NCBI RefSeq assembly: GCF_009827635.1
Contig: NZ_WTYW01000001.1
Location: forward strand, 204,001 to 268,000
Origin: Parapontixanthobacter aurantiacus
Lineage (GTDB): Bacteria; Pseudomonadota; Alphaproteobacteria; Sphingomonadales; Sphingomonadaceae
Length of the DNA stretch: 64,000 nt
Reading direction: 5' to 3'
The notes under the pieces are model-generated. The model did no database searches. It was not told the DNA's origin and worked only from the letters and a program-made list of their open reading frames with translations. Below, piece by piece: positions 38,471-47,213 of the stretch; position 1 is the stretch's first letter; every line of letters starts with the position of its first letter. Position numbers and translations under genes: made by a program.

Positions 38471-40187
38471 GGTTCCTGCTTTTTTTCGCGCCGACATCGA
38501 AAGCGACGGTCATCCTTTGCCCTTCTGCGAATGGCTGGGTTCCGTGATAAAGAAAGCTCGGGAACAGGGCGAGGCGGCCCACCTTCGGTTCGATCGTCTG
38601 CATCGGTCCGAGATCGAGGCGCAGATCGCGCGGCGGCCTGCCGAGTTCGAGCCAGCCGGCCTTGTCGGTATCCTCCAATCCCTCCGGCACGCGCGCATAA
38701 AGAGCCGAGGACAGGATGCCGCCCGGATGAATATGGCTGGCGTGATGGTCGCTGCCGCCAGAGAGGCGGACCGACCATGATCCCGTAAGGTGCCAAGGCG
38801 CATTGCGATGACGCAGGAAGGGGTGGTTTTCGTCCTCGGGCGGCAAAGTTGCGCGATATGTCTGCAACGTCGCCTCGATTGCTCGTTCGAGGTCGCGCAG
38901 AGCAGCCTCCCTACGGGCGAATAGAATGCCGCGGGTCTGGGTGCCGCCGCGCAGCGACTGGCCCAACGGGAAGGGCGACGCATCGTGCAAACGATCGAGG
39001 ATCGGAACGGCTTCTTCGATCGACGCCACGCCTCCTTCGAGGTCCAGCGGGCGGGCGAGGGCGCCGCTGCCCATCAGCCAGTCTAGCTGTGCATCTTCGG
39101 CTACTCTCCAGGCGATAGCCTGCAACGCCCATGCAGTCTGGTTCCATGGGTCGAGAGCGAATGCTCTTGCCAGTGTCTCGGAAGCACGCTCCGCATCGCC
39201 CGAACGAAGGATGTGCCGCGCCTCGTGGACGTGGCGGTCCGGCGTATCGAGCGAAAGGCTCGCGAACAGCTTGTCGGCCAGATCGTAATGCCCTGCGGCG
39301 CCCGCGTGAAATGCGGCCGAGAGAGCGACTTCTTCGTCGTGGGGAAACTTACGATGAGCGTCCAATGCGACTTCGGCCGACTGCTCGTAATGTTCGCCGA
39401 GCGCGAGAATGCCCGCATGAGCGAGCGGGATGCGGGGATCGTTCGGAACCTTCTTCGCGGCCTCGCGAAAATGCGAGGTGTAGTCCTGCTCTCCGCGCGA
39501 CAGGCGAAGCTGTGCGAGTACCTTCAGGCCTTCGATCCAGTGCGGTCCTTGCCTAACCAGTTGCGCGACGATGCCGATGGCCCCCTCGGTGTCGCCTGCC
39601 GCTTCCATGGCCTGCGCCTTGCCCAACCAAAGCTCTGCATTGGCCTGATTGACGGCCAGCGCTGCGTCGAACCGGCTTACCGCATCCGCATCGCCACGCT
39701 CCAGCGCCAGTCTGGCAAGACCGTGCAACGCATTGGCATGGGAGGGACTTGCGGCAATCACCGCCTCATAGTGGCTGGCTGCTTCATCATAAGCACCCGC
39801 ACCGCGCGCGGCGGACCCGGCGACCGAATGAAAACGTGCATCGCCGCGCCCATTCGCCTCGAAGGACGCGAGTGCCTCTCGCGCTTCGTCGAAGCGGTGA
39901 AGACGATTGAGCGCGATCGCGTAATTAAGGGCTAGGTCGATCCGGTCGGGAGCGGCTGCGGCGGCCTTTCCGAACCATTGCGCTGCCTGTTCGAACCTCG
40001 CCGCCTTCATGCAGATATTGCCGGCGGTGTTCATTAGGTCGGCGGCGCCGGGATGTTCACGGACGCCCTGCCGGACAAGATCGAGCGCGCCGTCGATGTC
40101 ACCGGCCTGCTGCGCGGCAGTGGCCCGCTGGTGCCAGCTATGGGGCGGCGTGTTCGCGCGCTCGGGCGTCAACGGTCGCGCAGCCAT
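38457..40187 (-). CDS. TPR protein with C-terminal 2OG-Fe(II) oxygenase domain
   Basis: A 576-residue fusion. From about residue 15 to 370 it consists of tetratricopeptide repeats (A-L-N-Y-A-I-A-L-N-R-L, A-L-H-G-L-A-R-L-A-L-E-R-G, and so on), a protein-binding superhelix. The last 110 residues match the 2OG-FeII_Oxy_5 type: S-H-I-H-P-G-G-I-L-S-S-A-L-Y supplies the first iron ligands, F-L-Y-H-G-T-Q-P-F the distal histidine (about 548), and R-M-T-V-A-F-D the 2-oxoglutarate-binding arginine. It thus probably hydroxylates a protein or peptide held by the repeats. No signal peptide is seen. It overlaps the upstream oxygenase gene by 19 bases. Confidence 0.85.
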   Translation of the reverse strand: MAARPLTPERANTPPHSWHQRATAAQQAGDIDGALDLVRQGVREHPGAADLMNTAGNICMKAARFEQAAQWFGKAAAAAPDRIDLALNYAIALNRLHRFDEAREALASFEANGRGDARFHSVAGSAARGAGAYDEAASHYEAVIAASPSHANALHGLARLALERGDADAVSRFDAALAVNQANAELWLGKAQAMEAAGDTEGAIGIVAQLVRQGPHWIEGLKVLAQLRLSRGEQDYTSHFREAAKKVPNDPRIPLAHAGILALGEHYEQSAEVALDAHRKFPHDEEVALSAAFHAGAAGHYDLADKLFASLSLDTPDRHVHEARHILRSGDAERASETLARAFALDPWNQTAWALQAIAWRVAEDAQLDWLMGSGALARPLDLEGGVASIEEAVPILDRLHDASPFPLGQSLRGGTQTRGILFARREAALRDLERAIEATLQTYRATLPPEDENHPFLRHRNAPWHLTGSWSVRLSGGSDHHASHIHPGGILSSALYARVPEGLEDTDKAGWLELGRPPRDLRLDLGPMQTIEPKVGRLALFPSFLYHGTQPFAEGQRMTVAFDVGAKKSRNHGAA

Positions 40188-40933
40188 CCGGTTATCGCGA
40201 ACCGACCGACCGGAGCGAATGGTGCGACATAGGCGACCGAGTGCGGCCTCGGCACGAGGAACATGTTGAGCGCGTTGAAGCGCGGTTTGTACCCCGCCAC
40301 GATATCGCCTTCCTCGTCATAGAAATTGAGATAGCCGCCCCAGTCGGGGTGCCATTCGTCCGGCGCGAAACTCATTACATAGGCGACTTTCCAGCCCTCT
40401 GCGACATGGCTGTCGATATGCAGACCCAGATAATGCTGCGGTCCGAAGTGGGTCGCCTGGCCGTCGGCCTTGACGAGTTCCTGCAGGCCCGTGACCTCGC
40501 GCACGAGGTTCAGGAAGTCGGGGGCGTTGAGATGTTCGAGCAGCAATTCGTGCGGCCCGCCGGGGTTCCAGTTCTTCTGGACCGCCTCGACGAGGGAGAA
40601 TTGCGAATAGCGAAACGAGTATCTGCCTTCGCTGCCTGCACGCTGCGTCGCTTCGACGAGTTGCTGCGCCTTCTGCCGCCCGCCCGGCGTTGCCAGATCC
40701 TGGTTGCCGACCTGTTGCGGGCCGGAAAAGTTGCTGCCCTCTGCCTGTGCCGCCATCCCCCAGGGGGTGTGGTTAGCGAGGATGGCGCGAATTTCATGCG
40801 CCGTCTCGTGTGTCAGGACGTTGCGGATCTGGATACGACCGTCGAGCGCGAACCGCTCGGCCAGCGCCTTGCGGTCGAGTTCGGGATTGATAGCGAATAG
40901 CTGCTTTACGGCGTTCGTCACGCCGCTCGGCAT
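40169..40933 (-). CDS. 2OG-Fe(II) oxygenase, prolyl hydroxylase-like
   Basis: A 254-residue oxygenase. The iron triad is visible as G-L-H-I-D-S-H (His172, Asp174) and R-P-H-S-V-A-Y-V (His231), and R-F-A-I-T-G-W (Arg244) is the co-substrate arginine. The arrangement W-G-G-Y-L-N-F-Y-D before the distal histidine resembles the prolyl-hydroxylase group that includes Tpa1/OGFOD1, which modify ribosomal protein uS12. Whether this enzyme acts on a ribosomal protein is not known. ATG 40933 was preferred to an upstream start because it removes a histidine-rich stretch lacking family character. First gene of a three-gene overlapping operon. Confidence 0.85.
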   Translation of the reverse strand: MPSGVTNAVKQLFAINPELDRKALAERFALDGRIQIRNVLTHETAHEIRAILANHTPWGMAAQAEGSNFSGPQQVGNQDLATPGGRQKAQQLVEATQRAGSEGRYSFRYSQFSLVEAVQKNWNPGGPHELLLEHLNAPDFLNLVREVTGLQELVKADGQATHFGPQHYLGLHIDSHVAEGWKVAYVMSFAPDEWHPDWGGYLNFYDEEGDIVAGYKPRFNALNMFLVPRPHSVAYVAPFAPVGRFAITGWLRDR

Positions 40934-41062
40934 AGAGCGATGGCGGTGATGTTTGCAAGCATCGCGCGCGTGTTGCATGAGACGCGCAAGCTCGCCGCTT
41001 GACCGGGCCGGGCCCGCGGCTTAGGCAAGTGGCAAATTGAAACTGTTGTCGGAGAGAACGTC

Positions 41063-42235
41063 ATGCCCACCGCCTATATCGTCGAAGCCGTCCGCACCGC
41101 CGGGGGCAAACGAGGAGGCAGGCTTTCGAGCGTGCATCCGGTCGATCTCGCCGCCAAATCGCTCGATGCGCTGATCGAGCGGACGGGCATCGATCCCTCT
41201 GCCGTCGACGACGTCGTGATGGGCTGCGTAAGTCAGGCGGGCGAACAGTCGATGCAGGTCGGGCGCAATGCCGTGCTCGCATCGAAGCACCTGCCCGAAT
41301 CTACACCAGCGGTCACGATCGACCGGCAGTGCGGCTCTTCGCAACAGGCCATCCAGTTCGCCGCGCAGGCGATCATGAGCGGGACGCAGGACGTCGTCAT
41401 CGCCAGCGGCATCGAAAGCATGAGCCGGGTGCCCATGGGTTCCTCGGCGCAGTTCCACATGAAAGAAGGGCTGGGCCACTACAAGTCGCCGGGCCTCGAA
41501 GAGAAATATCCCGGCATCATGTGGTCGCAATTCACCGGCGCGGAAATGATGGCGAAGAAGCACGGTTTCTCGAAGGAGGACCTCGACCGCTTCGCGCTGA
41601 GCAGCCACGAAAAAGCCATCGCGGCGACAAAGAACGGCGCGTTTGACGAGGAAATCGTCCCCGTCACGATCGAGACGCCCGAAGGCGAGGAACAGCACAC
41701 GGTGGACGAGGGCATCCGCTTCGATGCGACGCTCGACAGCATCGCCTCGGTCAAGCTGCTCGCACCGGACGGCCAGATCACCGCGGCCAATGCCAGCCAG
41801 ATCTGCGACGGATCGTCCGCCGTGCTCGTCGTGTCGGAGGAAATGCTCAAGACGCACGGCCTCACGCCGATGGCACGGATCGTCAACCTGACCGTCACCG
41901 CCGGCGACCCGGTCATCATGCTCGAAGAACCGCTCTTCGCCACTGACCGTGCGCTGGAGCGTGCGGGCATGAAAATTGGCGACATCGACCTTTACGAAGT
42001 GAACGAGGCCTTCGCGCCCGTACCGCTCGCCTGGGCCAAGCACACCGGCGCCGACCCCGACCGCATGAACGTCAATGGCGGGGCGATCGCGCTCGGCCAT
42101 CCGCTCGGCGCGTCGGGCACTAAGCTGATGGCGACGCTGCTTCACGCATTGAAGGCGCGCGGCAAGAAATACGGTCTGCAAACGATGTGCGAGGGCGGCG
42201 GCGTCGCCAACGTCACCGTCGTCGAGGCCATGTAA
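41063..42235 (+). CDS. Thiolase (acetyl-CoA acyltransferase family)
   Basis: A 390-residue thiolase. The nucleophilic cysteine is in I-D-R-Q-C-G-S-S (Cys90), the catalytic histidine in A-L-G-H-P-L-G-A-S-G (His346) and the second cysteine in M-C-E-G-G-G (Cys376). The G-G-K-R-G-G-R-L-S-S-V-H-P near the start and the Q-Q-A-I-Q-F-A segment are features of the acetyl-CoA acyltransferase branch used in beta-oxidation of longer or steroid side chains, rather than the PhaA branch. It is followed 27 bases later by a short-chain dehydrogenase, so both probably act in one fatty-acid breakdown step pair. Confidence 0.9.
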   Translation: MPTAYIVEAVRTAGGKRGGRLSSVHPVDLAAKSLDALIERTGIDPSAVDDVVMGCVSQAGEQSMQVGRNAVLASKHLPESTPAVTIDRQCGSSQQAIQFAAQAIMSGTQDVVIASGIESMSRVPMGSSAQFHMKEGLGHYKSPGLEEKYPGIMWSQFTGAEMMAKKHGFSKEDLDRFALSSHEKAIAATKNGAFDEEIVPVTIETPEGEEQHTVDEGIRFDATLDSIASVKLLAPDGQITAANASQICDGSSAVLVVSEEMLKTHGLTPMARIVNLTVTAGDPVIMLEEPLFATDRALERAGMKIGDIDLYEVNEAFAPVPLAWAKHTGADPDRMNVNGGAIALGHPLGASGTKLMATLLHALKARGKKYGLQTMCEGGGVANVTVVEAM

Positions 42236-42262
42236 GCTAGAGAGAAAAGGGTAGGAATACTT

Positions 42263-43048
42263 ATGGAAATCGGCAGCAACACTCCCGCCATCGTCACGGG
42301 CGGCGCCTCCGGCCTCGGCGAAGCGACCGCCCGCGCGATTGCGGCGAAGGGCGCGAAGGTCGCCATCTTCGACCTTCAGGAAGACAAGGGCAAGAAGGTC
42401 GCCGAAGAGATCGGCGGCATTTTCTGCGAAGTGAATGTCACCGACGAAGCCAGCGTCGATGCAGGTTTTGCGAAGGCCCGCGAGGCGCACGGGCAGGAGC
42501 GTATCCTCGTCAATTGCGCAGGCACGGGCAACGCGATCAAGACCGCCAGCCGCGACAAGAACAGCGGCGAGATTAAGCACTTTCCGCTCGCGGCATTCGA
42601 CTTCATCATCCAGATCAACCTCATCGGAACGTTCCGCTGCATCGCCAAGTCGGCGGCGGGCATGATGAGCCTCGATCCGCTGAACGAGGACGGTGAGCGC
42701 GGAGCGATCGTCAATACGGCAAGCGTCGCAGGCGAGGACGGCCAGGTCGGTCAGGCCGCCTATTCCGCTTCGAAGGGCGGCGTCATCGGCATGACCCTGC
42801 CGATCGCACGCGACCTCATGCAGGAAGGCATTCGGGTCAACACGATCCTGCCCGGCATCTTCAACACGCCGCTGATGAATGCAGCGCCGCAGCAGGTGAA
42901 GGACAATCTCGCCGCATCGGTGCCGTTCCCCAAGCGGCTCGGCAATGCGGAAGAATACGCGCATCTCGCGCTGACCATGCTGGAGAACGGCTATTTCAAC
43001 GGCGAGGATGTGAGGCTCGACGGCGCGATCCGCATGGCTCCGCGTTAA
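42263..43048 (+). CDS. Short-chain dehydrogenase/reductase (3-hydroxyacyl-CoA dehydrogenase type-2-like)
   Basis: A 261-residue SDR enzyme. The NAD(P)-binding motif is T-G-G-A-S-G-L-G-E (about 12-20), the acidic residue in F-D-L-Q-E-D favours NAD, N-C-A-G-T-G-N-A replaces the usual NNAG, and Y-S-A-S-K-G-G-V-I is the catalytic YxxxK. The end of the protein, with N-T-I-L-P-G-I-F-N-T-P and L-A-L-T-M-L-E-N-G-Y-F-N-G, is like type-2 3-hydroxyacyl-CoA dehydrogenase (HSD17B10-like). It is co-transcribed with the thiolase gene and followed by a strong terminator. Confidence 0.85.
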   Translation: MEIGSNTPAIVTGGASGLGEATARAIAAKGAKVAIFDLQEDKGKKVAEEIGGIFCEVNVTDEASVDAGFAKAREAHGQERILVNCAGTGNAIKTASRDKNSGEIKHFPLAAFDFIIQINLIGTFRCIAKSAAGMMSLDPLNEDGERGAIVNTASVAGEDGQVGQAAYSASKGGVIGMTLPIARDLMQEGIRVNTILPGIFNTPLMNAAPQQVKDNLAASVPFPKRLGNAEEYAHLALTMLENGYFNGEDVRLDGAIRMAPR

Positions 43049-43072
43049 GCAACAGTTTCAGTGAGGCGGAAT

Positions 43073-43112
43073 GTCGCCGCTCGCACGATCGGTGCGGGCG
43101 GCGATTTTTTTT
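43073..43112 (+). terminator. Intrinsic terminator of the thiolase operon
   Basis: TCGCCGCTCGCAC pairs with GTGCGGGCGGCGA (one T-G pair) around GATCG and is followed by a run of eight T. It ends the thiolase-SDR operon and separates it from the antiporter gene. Confidence 0.92.
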
Positions 43113-43264
43113 AGAGGGAAACGGCATCGGCCGGCCCTTGGTTGCTTGCTGCGAACCGCTACCTTACGCGTACGGCAAGCAGACATACTTGCATAAACGA
43201 TTAAAGACAGACGCCTTTTCATCTTGATCTTTGCATCACGCGACAATTCATTAGGCTCAGGACC

Positions 43265-44983
43265 ATGGAGAACCAAGTCCACATCCCCTACGTCCGCGAA
43301 GTCCTTCTATTCCTGTTTACAGCAGGTTTCATCGTACCCCTGCTCCAGCGCAAGATCAGCCCGATCATAGCCTTTTTCATCGTCGGCAGCGTCATTGGAC
43401 CGTACGGCCTCGGCCTGCTCCAACCGACGTTCGAGCCTGTCTCTTGGCTGGTCATCACCGATCGTGAAGGCGTGGCCTTGCTGGCAGAGCTTGGGGTAAT
43501 CTTCTTGCTTTTCGTCATCGGCCTTGAGCTCTCGTTTCAGAGACTTTGGGCGATGCGCCGCCTGGTTTTTGGTCTGGGCGGCGCCCAGGTTCTTGTAACC
43601 GCGACGGTGATCGCAGTGACTGCTTTGCTCTGGGGTAACGCGCCGGGAGTTTCGGTTGTCCTAGGTGCCTGTCTTGCGTTGTCCTCGACCGCGATAGTCA
43701 CGCAATTGCTGATGGAAAGTGGACGCCTTGGCTCGCCGACTGGCCGTGTCACCTTCTCTATCCTGTTGATGCAGGACCTTGCCGTCGTGCCTATCCTATT
43801 TGCTGTCAGCGTGCTCGGTACGATGGCAACGGCCAATCTGGCGCTCGGGTTCGGGTTTGCGCTTATCCAGGCGATCGTGACGATAGCGCTCATCTACGGG
43901 GTGGGACGCCTGATCATTCACCCCGCGCTTCATATCGTTGCGAGCACTAACAGCCGCGAGGCGTTCGTCGCGATCGTGCTGCTCTTGGTCATTGGCACTG
44001 CCGTGCTGACTGGGCTCGCCGGATTGTCGATGGCTCTGGGAGCCTTTCTGGCAGGTCTGCTTGTTGCTGAGACCGAGTTCCGTCATCAAGTCAAGATCGA
44101 CATCGAGCCGTTCAAAGGTTTGATGATGGGTCTGTTTTTCTTGTCCGTCGGAATGGGCGTCGATTGGCGTGTCGTCTTGGATAATCCCTTCTGGATACTG
44201 GCATCGGCATTAGGGCTCGTCGCCCTGAAGATCGTTATCATTTTCGGACTGTGCTTGCTCTGGCGTCTTCCGCGAAGTCGTGCTGCCGAAGCTGCGATCA
44301 TGCTGGGACAAGCGGGCGAGTTTGGGTTTCTCGTCGTCGGCCTTTCCATAACGGTAGGTCTGCTTTCCCCAGAGATCGGTCAATTCATGCTGATCGTCGT
44401 TGGCCTGACAATGCTCGCGACACCGGTCATGGACTGGCTCGCGAAGCGCGCAGCCCAAGCTCTACAACATTTAGACGATAAGCGAGAGCGACTGACTTTT
44501 GTCGACGACGAACTTGAAGGGCACGTTATCATCGCGGGGTATGGCAGGGTGGGGAAAACCATTGCCGGCGTTCTCGATGGCGAGAACTTTCAGTATATCG
44601 CGATCGATCGAGATCCTGCGATCGTCCAATCGGCGAGAGCACAAGGTCGGCCCGTCAGACTTGGCGATGCCTCTATGTTGCCCATCCTTCGAGATGCAGG
44701 ACTGGACCGGGCATCTGCAGTCGTCGTCACGATCGCTGACGAAGAAGCGACCGCAGAATTGACGGCAGAACTGAAGCGAATTGCTGCAGGAGTTCCAATC
44801 TTCGCTCGGGCCCGAAACCGTGGTCACGCCCAGCTGCTACTTGATCGCGGCGCCACGAAGGCTGTGCCTGAAACTACAGAGGGGAGTTTGCGTCTGGCAG
44901 AGCTTCTTCTGATCGAATCGGGGATTGAAGAGGAAACGGCGAGCCGTCGGATCGAACTGCAAAGAGCCCTCTTTGACACCTGA
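43265..44983 (+). CDS. Kef-type monovalent cation:proton antiporter with TrkA-N domain
   Basis: A 572-residue CPA2-family antiporter. About twelve hydrophobic segments span residues 1-400, with I-G-P-Y-G-L-G-L-L, V-I-F-L-L-F-V-I-G-L-E-L-S and I-L-L-M-Q-D-L-A-V-V-P-I-L-F, the last holding the Q-D ion-binding region. From about residue 417, H-V-I-I-A-G-Y-G-R-V-G-K-T-I-A is the Rossmann TrkA-N/RCK domain that senses NAD(H). It probably exports K+ or Na+ in exchange for H+. The sequence is visibly more A+T-rich than the flanking core genes. A universal stress protein gene follows, 105 bases later. Confidence 0.88.
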   Translation: MENQVHIPYVREVLLFLFTAGFIVPLLQRKISPIIAFFIVGSVIGPYGLGLLQPTFEPVSWLVITDREGVALLAELGVIFLLFVIGLELSFQRLWAMRRLVFGLGGAQVLVTATVIAVTALLWGNAPGVSVVLGACLALSSTAIVTQLLMESGRLGSPTGRVTFSILLMQDLAVVPILFAVSVLGTMATANLALGFGFALIQAIVTIALIYGVGRLIIHPALHIVASTNSREAFVAIVLLLVIGTAVLTGLAGLSMALGAFLAGLLVAETEFRHQVKIDIEPFKGLMMGLFFLSVGMGVDWRVVLDNPFWILASALGLVALKIVIIFGLCLLWRLPRSRAAEAAIMLGQAGEFGFLVVGLSITVGLLSPEIGQFMLIVVGLTMLATPVMDWLAKRAAQALQHLDDKRERLTFVDDELEGHVIIAGYGRVGKTIAGVLDGENFQYIAIDRDPAIVQSARAQGRPVRLGDASMLPILRDAGLDRASAVVVTIADEEATAELTAELKRIAAGVPIFARARNRGHAQLLLDRGATKAVPETTEGSLRLAELLLIESGIEEETASRRIELQRALFDT

Positions 44984-45088
44984 GCGAGCGCCAAGTTTTC
45001 AACGTTTTCAAATGAACTGGACAAGGCTTCGTAGATGACTAGCCTGAGTTACCTACGAATGGTTTGTCGGTACAGGAGGTAAGAAATA

Positions 45089-45928
45089 GTGAGCGCCCCG
45101 ATCCTTGTAGCTACCGATTTCAGCGCGAGAGCCGATCGAGCGTTGGATCGCGCGTTGCTTCTCGGGAAGGAGCGGAACTGCACGGTTCGCGTGATCCATG
45201 CGCTCGATTTCATCGACGCCGAAAATGCCGACTGGAACGACTTAGAGAACCGGATGGCTCAAACCGTCGGCGATGCGCCCTGTCCCATCGAAACGGCCTT
45301 TCCCGAAGGTTCCCCTCCGCGGGCCATAGCCGAAGAAACCCGGGGTCCCGGCGTTGAATTGCTCGTCATCGGACCGGCACGATACAATTCTATCGGCGAC
45401 TATTTTCTAGGCACGGCCGTCGACTACGTTTTGAGAGATACCGATTGTCCGTGTCTAGTGGTGAAGAAGCGTGCCCGCACGCCGTACGGCCACATTGTTG
45501 CCGGGACTGATTTTTCCGCTGCTTCGGCTTATGCGATAATCGAAGCGGCAAAGCTCTTCCCGGACGTTCCGGTTCATATTGTACATGCTTGGCAAGTTCC
45601 ATTTCAGGCTTTTCAGCACGACCGATATGTGGCCGAAGAAATCGAGGCGGACGAAAGCGAACGGCTCGTGAAATTCGTTGATGATCTCAAATCCCGCGCG
45701 CCGAACCTGAAGAACACGACCCATCGCTTGGTTCGGGGAGGAGTTCACGAAGCGCTAACATCGGAAAGCCAGGCGCATGATAATGACCCGGCTTCCACCC
45801 TGGTGGTCGTGGGAAGTCACGGGACTAGCGGGTTCCGCCAAGCTGCATTGGGTAGTGTTACGAGCGAACTTTTGAGAACCCTTTCCTCCGATATCCTGGT
45901 CGTGAACACGAAGAAGGCCGACTCATAG
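45089..45928 (+). CDS. Universal stress protein, tandem UspA domains
   Basis: A 279-residue protein with two UspA domains (about 4-135 and 137-277). Each starts with a V/I-A-T/G-T-D-F-S motif; the second ends in V-V-V-G-S-H-G-T-S-G-F-R-Q-A-A-L-G-S-V-T, which carries the ATP-binding G-x2-G-x9-G(S/T) signature. The start is GTG 45089 with a near-perfect AGGAGGT Shine-Dalgarno 8 bases upstream, which is stronger than elsewhere in the window. It follows the Kef-type antiporter, a pairing commonly seen in bacteria where the stress protein may modulate the transporter. Confidence 0.9.
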   Translation: MSAPILVATDFSARADRALDRALLLGKERNCTVRVIHALDFIDAENADWNDLENRMAQTVGDAPCPIETAFPEGSPPRAIAEETRGPGVELLVIGPARYNSIGDYFLGTAVDYVLRDTDCPCLVVKKRARTPYGHIVAGTDFSAASAYAIIEAAKLFPDVPVHIVHAWQVPFQAFQHDRYVAEEIEADESERLVKFVDDLKSRAPNLKNTTHRLVRGGVHEALTSESQAHDNDPASTLVVVGSHGTSGFRQAALGSVTSELLRTLSSDILVVNTKKADS

Positions 45929-46215
45929 CCGGTGTGCGCTGCGGACTGTCACCATTTCTCAGCAACAAGGGCATCCTCACAATCTCCGCTCCTTGGCCCA
46001 GAAAGACCTGCGGACATGGTGTCGGCGATCATCAGGAGCTTGATGTCCGCTAAGAGGTAGCTGATGGTCCGCGTTTGCGTCACGATTGAATGAAGCTGCC
46101 AGTCCGGTTCTAGGACAGCTCAGCCGTTGGACGAACGACCGACATTGGGTGGGAAGCGGACTTTACGTGGAGAACGTTTCAATCAATATACCGCGGCTCG
46201 TTGGAGAATGATTTG

Positions 46216-47097
46216 GTGTCCTTCCTGTTTGCAATCGGCCTCGCCTCTTCAGCCCCCCTGATCGACGTTCATCGTCATGCCGGCTGGCCTGATAGCGATG
46301 GTGATGCAGTGCAACGCGGACAGCTGGAGGAGCTTGAGAGGTACGGGGTCGAAGTGGCCGTAATGGCCGTTACGAACGAGGCAGATGTCGAGCGCTGGCA
46401 ACGCGAAGGTATCATCGTTGGGACTTGGATTGTCTGCCCGCGCAACCAAGCCGAGCCTCGCTACCACTGTTTCCCCGAGAACGAGGGTTGGGCGGACCCC
46501 GCCTGGCTCGAGGAGGAACTTGCGGCCGGGAGAGTTCATGCCGTACACGAACTCACTCCCAGCTATTCCGGCATTTCGCCTTCCAATCCGCGTCTTGAGC
46601 AGTATTGGGCGCTTGCTGAGGTTTATGACATACCGGTGGGAGTCCACACTCAAAGAGGCCCTCCGCCGGGAGCAAGGAACAGTATCCGATCCGAGCCCAA
46701 CTGCTGCCCACATTACGATCCGGAGATGGGTAATCCGGCGCTCCTTCGACCGGTTCTTGCGAAACATCCAAACCTTCGCATCTGGCTACAACACGTTGGA
46801 GCGGGAAGAGGAGACCACCAAGCGTTCTGGCCAGAAACATTAGCTCTCCTTAGCGACTTCCCCAACGTGAATGTCGATTTATCGATCACCAACGGAGCCA
46901 TGCCCATCGAACAATATGAGGCGACGCTGCGAAGGCTGATCGATGCAGGCTTCGGCGACAGGATCATGTTCGGGAGCGATAATCTGCCAATCGGTCCCAT
47001 CCTTGAGCGGCTCGATGGCTTCGCGTGGCTGGATGAAAATCAGAAGCAGGCGATCTTACACGGCAATGCCGCAAAGTTCTTCCGATTGACTGACTAA
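46216..47097 (+). CDS. Amidohydrolase family (PF04909-like) metal-dependent hydrolase
   Basis: A 293-residue TIM-barrel hydrolase. I-D-V-H-R-H-A-G-W near the N-terminus gives the HxH metal site, further histidines lie in P-V-G-V-H-T-Q-R-G and L-Q-H-V-G-A-G, and F-G-S-D-N-L-P carries the catalytic aspartate. GTG 46216 was chosen because GGAGA lies 8 bases upstream; it gives a short hydrophobic N-terminus (S-F-L-F-A-I-G-L-A-S-S-A) that may be a signal peptide. A TTG five codons earlier is possible. It is the last of the AT-richer genes; the 287 bases before it hold nothing I can identify. The substrate is unknown. Confidence 0.8.
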   Translation: MSFLFAIGLASSAPLIDVHRHAGWPDSDGDAVQRGQLEELERYGVEVAVMAVTNEADVERWQREGIIVGTWIVCPRNQAEPRYHCFPENEGWADPAWLEEELAAGRVHAVHELTPSYSGISPSNPRLEQYWALAEVYDIPVGVHTQRGPPPGARNSIRSEPNCCPHYDPEMGNPALLRPVLAKHPNLRIWLQHVGAGRGDHQAFWPETLALLSDFPNVNVDLSITNGAMPIEQYEATLRRLIDAGFGDRIMFGSDNLPIGPILERLDGFAWLDENQKQAILHGNAAKFFRLTD

Positions 47098-47213
47098 GTC
47101 CCAAACCGGGTCGTTAGCTGCCAGGCCAGCTTATGAGGGAAATCTGGGACAAACGGTCAGTCCGCCCCCGGTCACCGTGCAGAGGACGCGAAGCAGGGCA
47201 GGCAGGGTAACGA

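Noticed and set aside
41021-42964. Minus-strand open frame of about 647 codons opposite the thiolase and SDR genes
   Set aside because: Antisense to two genes with complete active-site motifs.
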